A stretch of 59,641 nucleotides of DNA from Clostridia bacterium (GTDB lineage: Bacteria > Bacillota > Clostridia > Christensenellales > DTU072): contig JAEDHK010000010.1 of NCBI GenBank assembly GCA_016297005.1, forward strand, positions 1 through 59,641. Reading direction: 5' to 3'. Both the position numbers and the translations under genes were made by a program. Position 1 is the stretch's first letter, and each line of letters opens with the position of its first letter. Of the stretch, positions 35,761 through 44,700 are shown piece after piece. The notes under the pieces were generated by a model. It was not told where the DNA came from, made no database searches, and worked only from the letters and a program-made list of their open reading frames with translations.

Positions 35761-35790
35761 ATTATACCTCTTTCCGGACGTCTTTGTCAA
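35761..35790 (-). promoter_or_regulatory. Consensus sigma-A promoter for murB-whiA-dnaE
   Basis: TTGACA (35790-35785), an 18-base spacer and TATAAT (35766-35761) are both perfect. Transcription should begin near 35754, inside the codons following the first ATG, leaving a leader of about ten bases before the ATG at 35744. Confidence 0.85.
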
Positions 35791-35837
35791 CGTCGCCACA
35801 CTATTGTATTAGCGTAAAAGGGATATAATACCGCCTC

Positions 35838-36653
35838 TTATAAAGAGTCTTGAAAACACCTGTCAATCAACCAGGTAATAGGATCGTCGTCGCAATCGGG
35901 AGCGATCAAAGAGGCGGCCTTTTTCGCCGCCGGCGATCCGCCGGCCACACACACGCCGAGTCCGGCGTATTCGATCATGGTAAGATCGTTGTCAGAGTCG
36001 CCGATACAGATCACTTCTTCGCGTTTGATACCGTATCTCTCGGCAAGGCGGGCAACGGCCTTTCCTTTGCTGACGCCGTGCGGAATGATCTCGCAAATAA
36101 ACGGTTTCGAGATATTGATAAGCAATTCGTCGCCGTACCTGGAAATCAGATCGTCCCGGACGGACGGCATGACTTTCGGATCGCCCAAAAGAACGAACTT
36201 CGGCGGACTCAGCTTTTCTTGCAGGATATATTCGGAGAGCGGAATCTCCGTCTCACGATATTCGGCATGCGCGACTTTTACGTACAGGTCCGTGAACCCG
36301 GTCGATTTTTGCGTATAAAAATAATCGCCTCTGTAAGTCTGATAATAATATCCTTTGCTTTCTATGTATTTTCCGATTTCGGATGCCAGATCATATGGTA
36401 TAGTTACCTCTTCTATCGTTTTTTTGGTGTCTATATCCGTCACGACCGCGCCTTGATACGTAAGAACTTCTCCATGAAGATCGAGGTCTTTGCATACGGG
36501 TAACGCGCCTGCCGTCATTCGGCCCGTTACGATCACGAATTTTCCGCCGGCGTCGACGTATCTCTTTATGGCGGCCTTTTCTCCCCTTCCGTATTTCTGA
36601 TCCCTCGTGATCATCGTATCGTCGAGGTCTGAACATATCATCTTGTATTTCAT
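35838..36653 (-). CDS. Cof-type HAD-superfamily phosphatase
   Basis: This 271-residue cytosolic phosphatase of the HAD IIB (Cof) type has motif I SDLDDTMIT with the nucleophile Asp, a motif II Thr in VTGRM, a Lys in GVSKGKAV, and motif IV GDSDNDLTMIEYAG. Substrates are usually sugar phosphates or nucleotides; none can be assigned. Its ATG overlaps the uvrC stop as TAATG, with AGGAG eight bases upstream. Confidence 0.9.
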   Translation of the reverse strand: MKYKMICSDLDDTMITRDQKYGRGEKAAIKRYVDAGGKFVIVTGRMTAGALPVCKDLDLHGEVLTYQGAVVTDIDTKKTIEEVTIPYDLASEIGKYIESKGYYYQTYRGDYFYTQKSTGFTDLYVKVAHAEYRETEIPLSEYILQEKLSPPKFVLLGDPKVMPSVRDDLISRYGDELLINISKPFICEIIPHGVSKGKAVARLAERYGIKREEVICIGDSDNDLTMIEYAGLGVCVAGGSPAAKKAASLIAPDCDDDPITWLIDRCFQDSL

Positions 36654-38464
36654 TAATTATCTCCTTGCGACTTCCCTGAAAAATAAGCCGCTATTCTTTC
36701 GGCGTCGGCCTTGCCGATACCTTTTACTTCCGTCAATTCTTCGACCGAGGCCGACGCAATCTTTTCCGTTTTCCGGAAGTGAACGAGCAGGTTCCGCGCT
36801 TTTGTTTTTCCGATACCTTCTATGGCGGTCAACTCGCTCTCCGTCATTTGTTTCAGCCTCAGACTCCTATGATAAGTAATGGCGAAGCGGTGCGCTTCGT
36901 CACGAATACGTATCAGCAGTTTCAGCGCGAGGCTGTCGCGCGGAAGCAAAATACTTTCTTCTTTTCCGGGAACAAAGACTTCTTCTATCCTTTTGGCAAG
37001 GCTGATCACAGTAAAGTCAAGCCCTTCTTTTTTCATTGCCTCCATGACGTAACCGAGTTGACCTTTGCCGCCGTCAATAACGATCAGGTCCGGCCGTTCG
37101 GAAAAGCTGAGATCTTTTTGAGCCTTCCACTCCTCAAAACGCCGCGTCAGCGTCTCGAACATACATGCGAAGTCGTTATTGCCAGCCACCGTCTTGATCC
37201 TGAAATGGCGATAATGATTGGAGGCTTTGGCTCCCTCTTTAAATACGACCATACTCGCCACCTTATTTGTGCCGCTGATATGAGATATATCGTAGCATTC
37301 CATCCGCATTGGCAGAATGGGCAAACCAAGGAACTCTTTCAACTGTTTTACCCCGCCGAGAGTCAATTCGTCGTATCTGTTCTGATGTTCGAGCTGCCGC
37401 GCAAGGTAGTCCTTTGCGTTCGTTACCCCCATATCGACCAACTGACGACGGATGCCGCCGGACGGCACAACGACTTGTATTTTCCGTCCCGCTTTTGCTG
37501 AAAGATAGTCCGATAGTTCTTCTTTGAATTCTATCTCGCTGCTGACAAGAATTTCGGAACAGTTAATAGAATTATTTTCGTAGTACTGCATAATAAAAGA
37601 CGTCAGCCCGTTGCTGAGTTCGGTTTCTCTGCACGGGAAATTGATGCCGCCCAGGTATTTTCCTCCGCGAACGGCAAAACAGTTAACGACGGAATACATT
37701 CCGTTGGTCACGAACGTAAAAACGTCGATATCCGTTTCTTGTTTGAACGGAATGGTCTGTTTCCGCATAAGGTTCTCTAACGACTTCAAGGTGTCACGAT
37801 AAATTTTTGCCTGCTCGAATTCTTCTTTCTCGGCGCAGGCCATCATCTTTTCCGTCAATATCTTCTTGACGGTCTCGTCGTTTCCGGACAAAAAGTCAAT
37901 GACGTTTTTTATGACTTTTTTATATTCATCTTCGCCGATCCTGCCTGTACAGGGCGCAAGACATCGGCCGATATGGTAATTTAAACATTCTCTTTTTCCG
38001 AGCGTGTTACAACTTCTTACCGGAAAGACGGTATGAATGATTTCCAGAACGTCGCGTACCGACACTCCGAGCATATAGGGACCGAAGTACTTGTTTCCGT
38101 CCGCTTTCATTTTATAACAGATTTCCACTCTCGGAAACTTTTCTTTTGTCCTGATGCGGATATACGGATACGTTTTATCGTCTTTCAACAAGATATTATA
38201 AGGCGGATTATACTGCTTGATCAGGTTGTTTTCCAAAATCAACGCTTCGTATTCGTTTGGTGTGATGATATACCTGAAATCGTGGATTTTTTCCACTAGC
38301 GCCATCGTTTTATCGTTTTTTACGCTGTTATGAAAATACTGCCGCACGCGGTTTTTTAGCACTTTCGCTTTGCCAACGTATAACACGTTGTCGTATTCGT
38401 CCAACATGATGTACACGCCGCTTTGCGCCGGCAATATTTTTAGTTTTTCGGTATACGCTTTCAT
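36653..38464 (-). CDS. uvrC: Excinuclease ABC subunit C
   Basis: This 603-residue UvrC makes the two cuts in nucleotide excision repair. It has an N-terminal GIY-YIG nuclease (SGVYIMLDEYDNVLYVGKAK), a UVR UvrB-binding motif near residue 205 and a central RNase H-like nuclease domain with CYDISHISGT and VIDGGKGQL. A C-terminal helix-hairpin-helix (LTAIEGIGKTKARNLL and VKGIGKADAERIAAYF) completes it. Length and order are normal. The ribosome site is weak. uvrA and uvrB are not in the window. Confidence 0.97.
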   Translation of the reverse strand: MKAYTEKLKILPAQSGVYIMLDEYDNVLYVGKAKVLKNRVRQYFHNSVKNDKTMALVEKIHDFRYIITPNEYEALILENNLIKQYNPPYNILLKDDKTYPYIRIRTKEKFPRVEICYKMKADGNKYFGPYMLGVSVRDVLEIIHTVFPVRSCNTLGKRECLNYHIGRCLAPCTGRIGEDEYKKVIKNVIDFLSGNDETVKKILTEKMMACAEKEEFEQAKIYRDTLKSLENLMRKQTIPFKQETDIDVFTFVTNGMYSVVNCFAVRGGKYLGGINFPCRETELSNGLTSFIMQYYENNSINCSEILVSSEIEFKEELSDYLSAKAGRKIQVVVPSGGIRRQLVDMGVTNAKDYLARQLEHQNRYDELTLGGVKQLKEFLGLPILPMRMECYDISHISGTNKVASMVVFKEGAKASNHYRHFRIKTVAGNNDFACMFETLTRRFEEWKAQKDLSFSERPDLIVIDGGKGQLGYVMEAMKKEGLDFTVISLAKRIEEVFVPGKEESILLPRDSLALKLLIRIRDEAHRFAITYHRSLRLKQMTESELTAIEGIGKTKARNLLVHFRKTEKIASASVEELTEVKGIGKADAERIAAYFSGKSQGDN

Positions 38465-38471
38465 TCTTCTT

Positions 38472-39992
38472 TTAACAATTAACCTCGAAGTCGGGATCTT
38501 TTATGATCTTTCTTGCCACTCTCAACCGATGTCTCAGTCTGTACAAACCGACCGGATTATACTTTCGAGGCGGACAATAACATATCCCTTGCTTCTCCAT
38601 TTCTTCCAGATACTTGGTCAATCTGCTCTCAAAATCTTTATAGTTCTTTCTTTCAAACGGAGTCCAGGCAGCCTCGGCGACGGCTTGTACGCGCGGATAA
38701 AGCATAAATTCTAATTTTTTCTTGTCATATACGAATTCCGTCCAGAGAGGCGCTTCTATACCGAGTATATTTTTGACGATTTCCGGCTTCATTTTACACT
38801 CTTCCGGTCCGAGTCGGTATATCTTATTCAGGTTGGTCATTATATAAGGATAATCCATATAACAGAGAGTATTGTGCGACAGAATGGCTTTGCCTCCCCT
38901 TTCGGCCCACTTTCCACCCTCTTTACCGTGCCACCATTGCACGATTGCGTCGCTCCGTAAATGCTTCGTTTCCGTTATTTCATCCCATCCGATCGTCTTC
39001 TTCCCTTTCTCGGCCAAATACTCCGTGATGAGATTGGTAAAATAGCCTTGCAGATCGTTTTCCGTTTTAACGTCCTTTTCTCTCATTAATTTTTGACACT
39101 TCGGGCAGCTTTTCCATTTATCTTTCGGCACTTCGTCGCCTCCGATATGAAAAAACGGCGACGGAAACAACTCGCACATCTCGTCGATGATATCTTTCAT
39201 GAAGCGAATAAAATCTTCGTTGCCCACGCACCCGATAGAGCTTTTTACGCCAAATTTCGTGCTGACTTCAAGCGGTTTTTGTTCACAACTAAGCTCGGGA
39301 AAAACGCTGAGCGCCGAAGTGATGTGTCCGGGCATATCGATCTCCGGAACAACCGTTATCATACGTTCTGCCGCGAACGCAACGATCTCCTTGACGTCTT
39401 CTTGCGTAAAATAGCACCCCTCTCCGTACGGTTTTCCCGTCATCTGTCCGAGCGGATTCTTCCAATCATTCTTTCTTACGCAGGCTTTTGGAGCAAGTTC
39501 AGGATATTTTTTTATTTCGACGCGCCATCCCTGATCTTCGGTCAAATGCCAATGAAAGACGTTCATCTTATAGTATGCCATATTGGCAAGCAAACTCTTT
39601 ATCTCCTCTTTGCCGAAAAAATGCCTCGCGACGTCCAGCATAATCCCGCGGTAAGGAAAACGAGGTTCGTCTTCGATCTCGCACCGCGGTATTACGTCGT
39701 CTTCAAGCAGTTGCAATAAGGTCATAAAACCGTAAAACGCTCCTTTAACGTCAGACGCGTAGATCGTTACGTTTGCCGAAACTTTCAATCGATACCCTTC
39801 TGTCGGTACCCCTTCTTGAAAGGAAAAAACGACATCGTTTCCGTCGAAGGAAACTTTACGTCCCATAAAACCTTCTTCGATCCTTGCTCTTAACGTCGCA
39901 AATCTCTCGTCCAATCGAACGCCGACGTATTTGTTCAAAGTAAGCGCGCCACTATTTTCGATAATCTTTTTCGGTAAAGGAATAATCTTCAT
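38472..39992 (-). CDS. Family GH20 beta-N-acetylhexosaminidase, cytoplasmic
   Basis: This 506-residue glycosidase has an N-terminal GH20b-like domain (residues 1-115) and a GH20 barrel starting YRGIMLDVARHFF, with VFHWHLTEDQGWR and the catalytic Asp-Glu pair in HIGGDEVPKDKW. GH20 enzymes use the substrate acetamido group as nucleophile and remove terminal GlcNAc or GalNAc. No signal peptide is present, so it probably trims imported chitin, mucin or wall fragments inside the cell. AGGAG precedes the ATG. It lies seven bases upstream of uvrC. Confidence 0.93.
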   Translation of the reverse strand: MKIIPLPKKIIENSGALTLNKYVGVRLDERFATLRARIEEGFMGRKVSFDGNDVVFSFQEGVPTEGYRLKVSANVTIYASDVKGAFYGFMTLLQLLEDDVIPRCEIEDEPRFPYRGIMLDVARHFFGKEEIKSLLANMAYYKMNVFHWHLTEDQGWRVEIKKYPELAPKACVRKNDWKNPLGQMTGKPYGEGCYFTQEDVKEIVAFAAERMITVVPEIDMPGHITSALSVFPELSCEQKPLEVSTKFGVKSSIGCVGNEDFIRFMKDIIDEMCELFPSPFFHIGGDEVPKDKWKSCPKCQKLMREKDVKTENDLQGYFTNLITEYLAEKGKKTIGWDEITETKHLRSDAIVQWWHGKEGGKWAERGGKAILSHNTLCYMDYPYIMTNLNKIYRLGPEECKMKPEIVKNILGIEAPLWTEFVYDKKKLEFMLYPRVQAVAEAAWTPFERKNYKDFESRLTKYLEEMEKQGICYCPPRKYNPVGLYRLRHRLRVARKIIKDPDFEVNC

Positions 39993-40029
39993 ACGTCTTC
40001 TCCTTTTAAAGTATTACTATATGTTACGA

Positions 40030-40059
40030 TAAAAAAATGCCGCGGTTTTGAACGCGGCA
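40030..40059 (-). terminator. Rho-independent terminator of the DUF898-like gene
   Basis: On the minus strand, TGCCGCG and CGCGGCA form a perfect stem closed by a loop of about eight bases and followed by a run of seven T. Confidence 0.88.
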
Positions 40060-40080
40060 GGTTTCTTGCTTTTTAAGATT

Positions 40081-40470
40081 TTATACGCCGGCTACCGGTC
40101 CGAAAATCGTATTAGCGGTACGCCATTGTTCCACACGAATAGGAAGAAGGAATGCGGCGTAAACACCGAGAGTAATGATCGAGAAGAACACCCACTTAAT
40201 AATTTCTTTCAAAAGCGGGCCGGCCTTCCCCACGAATTGAAGCGGCATGCCGACGATCGTGGTATGCTTACACATCCAACGTTGATAAATGCACATGGCG
40301 TTGGGCAATCCGATAATGGGGATAATCGCAAGGAGCATTACGCCCAGCCGCATAAAGAAGTACTTACCGGGGGTACCGGTAAATTTCGATTCAAGACTCC
40401 GTTTGCTCTTATTACTATTTAAAATATCGCCCGATAACGTAATCGTACAATTATTAAGGTTTTGCGCCAT
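40081..40470 (-). CDS. Small membrane protein resembling DUF898/YjgN
   Basis: This 129-residue protein has two hydrophobic segments (about residues 40-60 and 90-110). The pattern FTGTPGKYF, RWMCKHTTIVGMPLQFVG and a terminal ITLGVY with IRVEQW resembles a half-length DUF898 (YjgN-like) membrane protein. GGAGG precedes the ATG. It has its own promoter and terminator, so it is a single-gene unit. Its function is unknown. Confidence 0.72.
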   Translation of the reverse strand: MAQNLNNCTITLSGDILNSNKSKRSLESKFTGTPGKYFFMRLGVMLLAIIPIIGLPNAMCIYQRWMCKHTTIVGMPLQFVGKAGPLLKEIIKWVFFSIITLGVYAAFLLPIRVEQWRTANTIFGPVAGV

Positions 40471-40488
40471 CTCATACCTCCGTCATTG

Positions 40489-40517
40489 ATTTTATCATTA
40501 TTTGTTTATTTCGTCAA
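40489..40517 (-). promoter_or_regulatory. Sigma-A promoter for the DUF898-like gene
   Basis: TTGACG (40517-40512), a 17-base spacer and TAAAAT (40494-40489), followed by a leader of about 15 bases with GGAGG. Confidence 0.75.
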
Positions 40518-40552
40518 TATCTTTCCGCGATAATAATGCTTTATTTAGCATT

Positions 40553-41722
40553 TTATAGACCGCAAAGCTGTCGCAGGTAGATCAAGTTGTTCGTGATATG
40601 GAACCGTACGCAAAGCTGCTCAAACGTGTAGCCGTACCGCTCGTTCATCGCAACGAATAATTTTGCCAGAAGCGACCGGTCGGGATCGAAATACGCGCCG
40701 GCGGACTTGTCCTCGGGATCGCACATAATATTGGTAACGATGTACTCGTAAGAATAGTGACGGATGCGGTTGATTTCGGCAATAACTTCCATTCTTAACT
40801 CTTCGGTGTCGTTGATCCCCAAAGAAGAAACGGCGCTCCGGTAAGAGCATTCTCTGCGCATAATAAAGTTGCAAACGGAAGTGACCAGCAAATCATACCT
40901 CTTTTCCATTCCCTTCTTCTTTGCGATCGAAAGGTAAGAAGAGTTACTTCTCGCAGCGGTTTCGGCAATCATGTATCCGACGTCCTGTTCACGATAAATG
41001 GTCTGATAGCCGAACTTTTTATCAATTTCGCTTTTGACCGATTTATAGCTTTCTACTCCTTTCGGCAAAGAAACGGACATACCGTCCATTCCCAGAATGA
41101 TGGACTCGAAGTCTTCTCTGGTGGGATCGAGTTCCATCTTCAAAATCAAGTTGGCGTCGTGTTCGCCCGAACGGAGATAGGCGTAACTGCAAAACGGATA
41201 AGCGGACGCAACTCCGTTGGGGCTGTAAGAATGGATACGGTTTATTTCTGCGCCGATATCCGAATTGGCAATCACTCGGAAAGAATAGTCCGGCCGGAAG
41301 GGATTTCCTACGCTTCTTAATCCTCTGTTATACTTGGTCGCATATTCTTTAATAATAAAGTCGACGAATGCGATCGCCGTCTCTTTTCTGTTTCCTTTAA
41401 CAAGGAGATAGGCCGTATCGTCGAGCACGCAGTACGCGAGGAGCTTGGCCGTCTGACAAGCGTCAGAAATATCCTGGATCATCTCGATAAATACTTTTTT
41501 GTTATGTTTTCGCTTGAACACGTCAAAGCTGTGAATGCTGTCCAGTCTTACCGAAGCAACGCAACCTCTGCCCGGATGCACAAGATCTCCGCCCACGCGT
41601 TCCAGTTCGTCCAGGTATTCGCGCGCCTGACTGTCAAAGCGATCCCGCCACGAAGACATTTCGTCTTCTCTTTCGACTTCCTCGTTTTCGAGCTCTTCGT
41701 TTTCGTAATTGTTATTTGCCAT
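40553..41722 (-). CDS. Transposase-derived (REP-associated Y1/HUH-like) protein with lost active site
   Basis: This 389-residue protein begins with an acidic Asn/Glu-rich segment (1-25). A region (50-185) then matches the Y1/REP-associated tyrosine transposase pattern: AYCVLDDTAYLLV (96-108) where active enzymes have AY-hydrophobic-MPNHVHLLV, then YATKYNRGLRSVGNPF, and finally an SSY-like FCSYAYL. The two metal-binding His of HUH are Thr103 and Tyr105, so nicking activity is unlikely. A C-terminal helix-turn-helix-like region (about 345-389) resembles the extensions of such proteins. AGGAG precedes the ATG. It lies 31 bases downstream of the giant lipoprotein and is not flanked by visible REP palindromes. 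Confidence 0.65.
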   Translation of the reverse strand: MANNNYENEELENEEVEREDEMSSWRDRFDSQAREYLDELERVGGDLVHPGRGCVASVRLDSIHSFDVFKRKHNKKVFIEMIQDISDACQTAKLLAYCVLDDTAYLLVKGNRKETAIAFVDFIIKEYATKYNRGLRSVGNPFRPDYSFRVIANSDIGAEINRIHSYSPNGVASAYPFCSYAYLRSGEHDANLILKMELDPTREDFESIILGMDGMSVSLPKGVESYKSVKSEIDKKFGYQTIYREQDVGYMIAETAARSNSSYLSIAKKKGMEKRYDLLVTSVCNFIMRRECSYRSAVSSLGINDTEELRMEVIAEINRIRHYSYEYIVTNIMCDPEDKSAGAYFDPDRSLLAKLFVAMNERYGYTFEQLCVRFHITNNLIYLRQLCGL

Positions 41723-41753
41723 AATCCGCTCCTTTGCGTTTTTTATGTGTTGA

Positions 41754-44700
41754 TTACGGGTTGATCAAAACCCTGTTGGCGTCCGCGTCTCCCATCGTCA
41801 CGTCAACGATGTAGAGAATATGGTTTGCCATTGCGCCTTCGGTCGCACCGAATTGACCCGTTTCCGTGCTCGAACCGCCGTAATTCACGGCCGGTTCTCC
41901 GTCAAACAATACGTATACGTTATTATAGTGCAACATATCGGACGCATTCGCGTTATAACTGATATCGTACAGTTTTTTACTGTTATAAGTAAAGATATTG
42001 ACGCCTTTTTTCATCGCCGTCGTCAATTGCGCTAATAAATCGTCGGAAGACGTCGACGACGTAATGACACTCATATCCGAGCCGTAATAAATAAAATCGG
42101 CGTTTTGTCTTACGAGATCGAGCAAAGCGTAGAACGCAAGGCCGATCTTCGTTGGGTCGCCCGACGGTCCGTTCCAAACGAAAGTCAGATCTGAAAGAGC
42201 CGTGGCCGTCCTGATATCCACGTCGGAAAGCACCGACCCATAGGAGCTCAGCACCGCACTTTTTGACGCCGAATAGAGACCGTCGTATACATAAGTATAC
42301 AACGTTCCTTCAAAAGTAAACGGAAGCTCGAAGACAAGTTCGTCATTGACGCCCGTTCTTTCAATAATATCGCGGTAGAAGCTCATCGGCGTCTCGGTTG
42401 TGACCTCATCGCCGTTACAGTATACTCTTCCGGCGGACAAAAGGTCGCGCATAAAGTCATAACATGCGTTGGCAAGAACGTTCTTTTGCGCGTCGGCGCC
42501 CATCCATGTATCGAATACGCTCAATCTCAAAACGTAGCGATTGCCGCCGTTTAAGATCGTTATTCCCGATTTAACCGAACTGAAATCGGCCACGTAAAGC
42601 GGAGAAGAAGAATCAACCGTCGACAGAATTGTTTCGTATAGCGCATAGAAGTCGACAATAGAGACGTTTGCGGCGCGGGAAGTAAAGCTGACCGTGCGCT
42701 CGAATGCGGAGCCGTCCGTGAAAAGCGCTACCGCGTTAAAGTCGTCAGTCGTGCCGAACAGATGCACGTCTCCGCCCAGACGAACGTCTGCCGCTCCGAA
42801 ATCGATCATATTGACGATCAACGAGCGCGCGACCTCCCTGAGACAGGCTTTTTGTTCGTCCGTACCCATCCAGACGCTGTCTTTGATCACGAACAGTAAT
42901 TCAAAGTAAGAATTGTTGGGAGAAATGACGGTCAGATCGGATAAGAACGCATTGTTTGGATCATCCAGCAATTCTTTTCTGATCATGTTGAACTCTCCGC
43001 CGACGAACCAACGGCTGTATACTTCGGAGGCGTTTTTCATGTACAAGCGCACGACGTAATCCTTTTCGCTGTGATCGAGCAAGGTCACGTTGATCGGCTT
43101 TTTCGAGCCGGTTACGCTGATCGTGATGGGCGAAAGGTCGACGGTATAGCTGCTGTGTCCGAGCGAGCCCTGAACGGTAGTAAAGGTTCCGTCTCCATTG
43201 TTCTTCAACAAAATCCTGTTGGAAAGTAGCTGCAATACGCCGTTTCTGGTGAGCGTCTCTCCATACGTTACTTCATAAGTGATATTATATTCCGTATCGG
43301 ATTGCAAAGACGTGAATACGTTCACGCCGCCGCGCATCGTGTGACCGATATAATCGTACATATAATAGTCGTATTGGGTATTGTACTCTCCTCCCGAGTA
43401 GACCTTTCTTTCGTTGCTTCCGCTAAAAGAGGAATCAAGATTGGTCGCAATGTATTCCGGCGAGCCCAGACGTATATCTTTGATATCGTAATCGTACACG
43501 AGAGCGTACAGCAAGCGATAAAAGCAGTCCTTTACGGCGTTGACCACCGGCACTTCTTCCATTTCTGTCGAATCGGGAAGTTCGATAAGCAATTCGAAGT
43601 AATCGGAATTGGGGCTCATGACGGAAACGGTATTGATGATAGACGGATAATCCGTTTTCATCTTTGAAGTGAGCGGAAGCAAGTTGACGGGGTTCAATAA
43701 AGAAAGGATAGCCGCGGGGTTATCTTTCGTCGTCACGCGCAAGACGTACGCAAACGGATTGGAGGGGACGACTTTTACGTCGATAACCTTCGGGATAATG
43801 GCGTACTCTTTCAGACAATAGTTACGAGTCTCGTAATAGCGGTTGCCTTTTACCGTCATCAGTAAATAATAGGCGTTGGATTCTTCCCGACAAAGAGCGC
43901 GTAACGCCGAAGAAGTGAGCGCGGCATATTCTTCCGCCGTATAGCGGTACAGAACGTCGCCCTGACCGTCGACGGGCACGCAGAGAGCCTTTTCGCTCGC
44001 GGAAAGATTATTATATTCCAATAACGTATACCTTTCGGTCACTTCGCCCTTTTCGTTCTTTTTGACGTAAGCGGAATACACAACGTAATAAGAACCGGCT
44101 GCCGGATCGTAAATGCCGGAAGTGACTTTATCGCCGGTATACAGATAATACAGAAGAGACAATTCTCCCCGCTCATCGTTGACGTAGATGGGCAGATACA
44201 AGTCTCTGCTCGCCTCCGTTAAATTCATCGCCCAGAACTGCTTATACGGGATAAGATTCTTTTTCTCTACGTAATACATAGTGATGTCTCTGCCCGATTC
44301 CGGCAACGTAAATTCGGGAATAAGTTTAACGGTGGAGTATCCTGCTCCGGACACGTTACCGTAGAAGAATATGGTGTTATTGAAAGTGAACGTAACGTCC
44401 TGCAAGTCGTATACGGTAACGACGAAAGAAGTAGTAAGCGTGTAATAGTCTTTATAAAGGACGTTCACCGTTACTTTGACGCCGCTCTTCGAGAAAACCT
44501 GACTGGAAAAGCCGCTGTACGTAATATCCGGATCTTCCATGCTGATATACTTATACATGTAACCGGCTTCCTGATTCTTTTGGTTATACTTTGTAAAGGT
44601 CAGTTTCAAAACGCCGCCGCTGACGTCCAGTTCGGATTCGCGAATGTAGTTTGTCAGCGGTTCTTTAGAAATCTCGACTCCGGTCAGCTCCGCGCGCCAT

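Noticed and set aside
40525..40550. An AATGCT/AGCATT hairpin after the transposase-like gene as a terminator or a REP-like element.
   Set aside because: The stem is six AT-rich bases without a T-run, and no second copy occurs near it.
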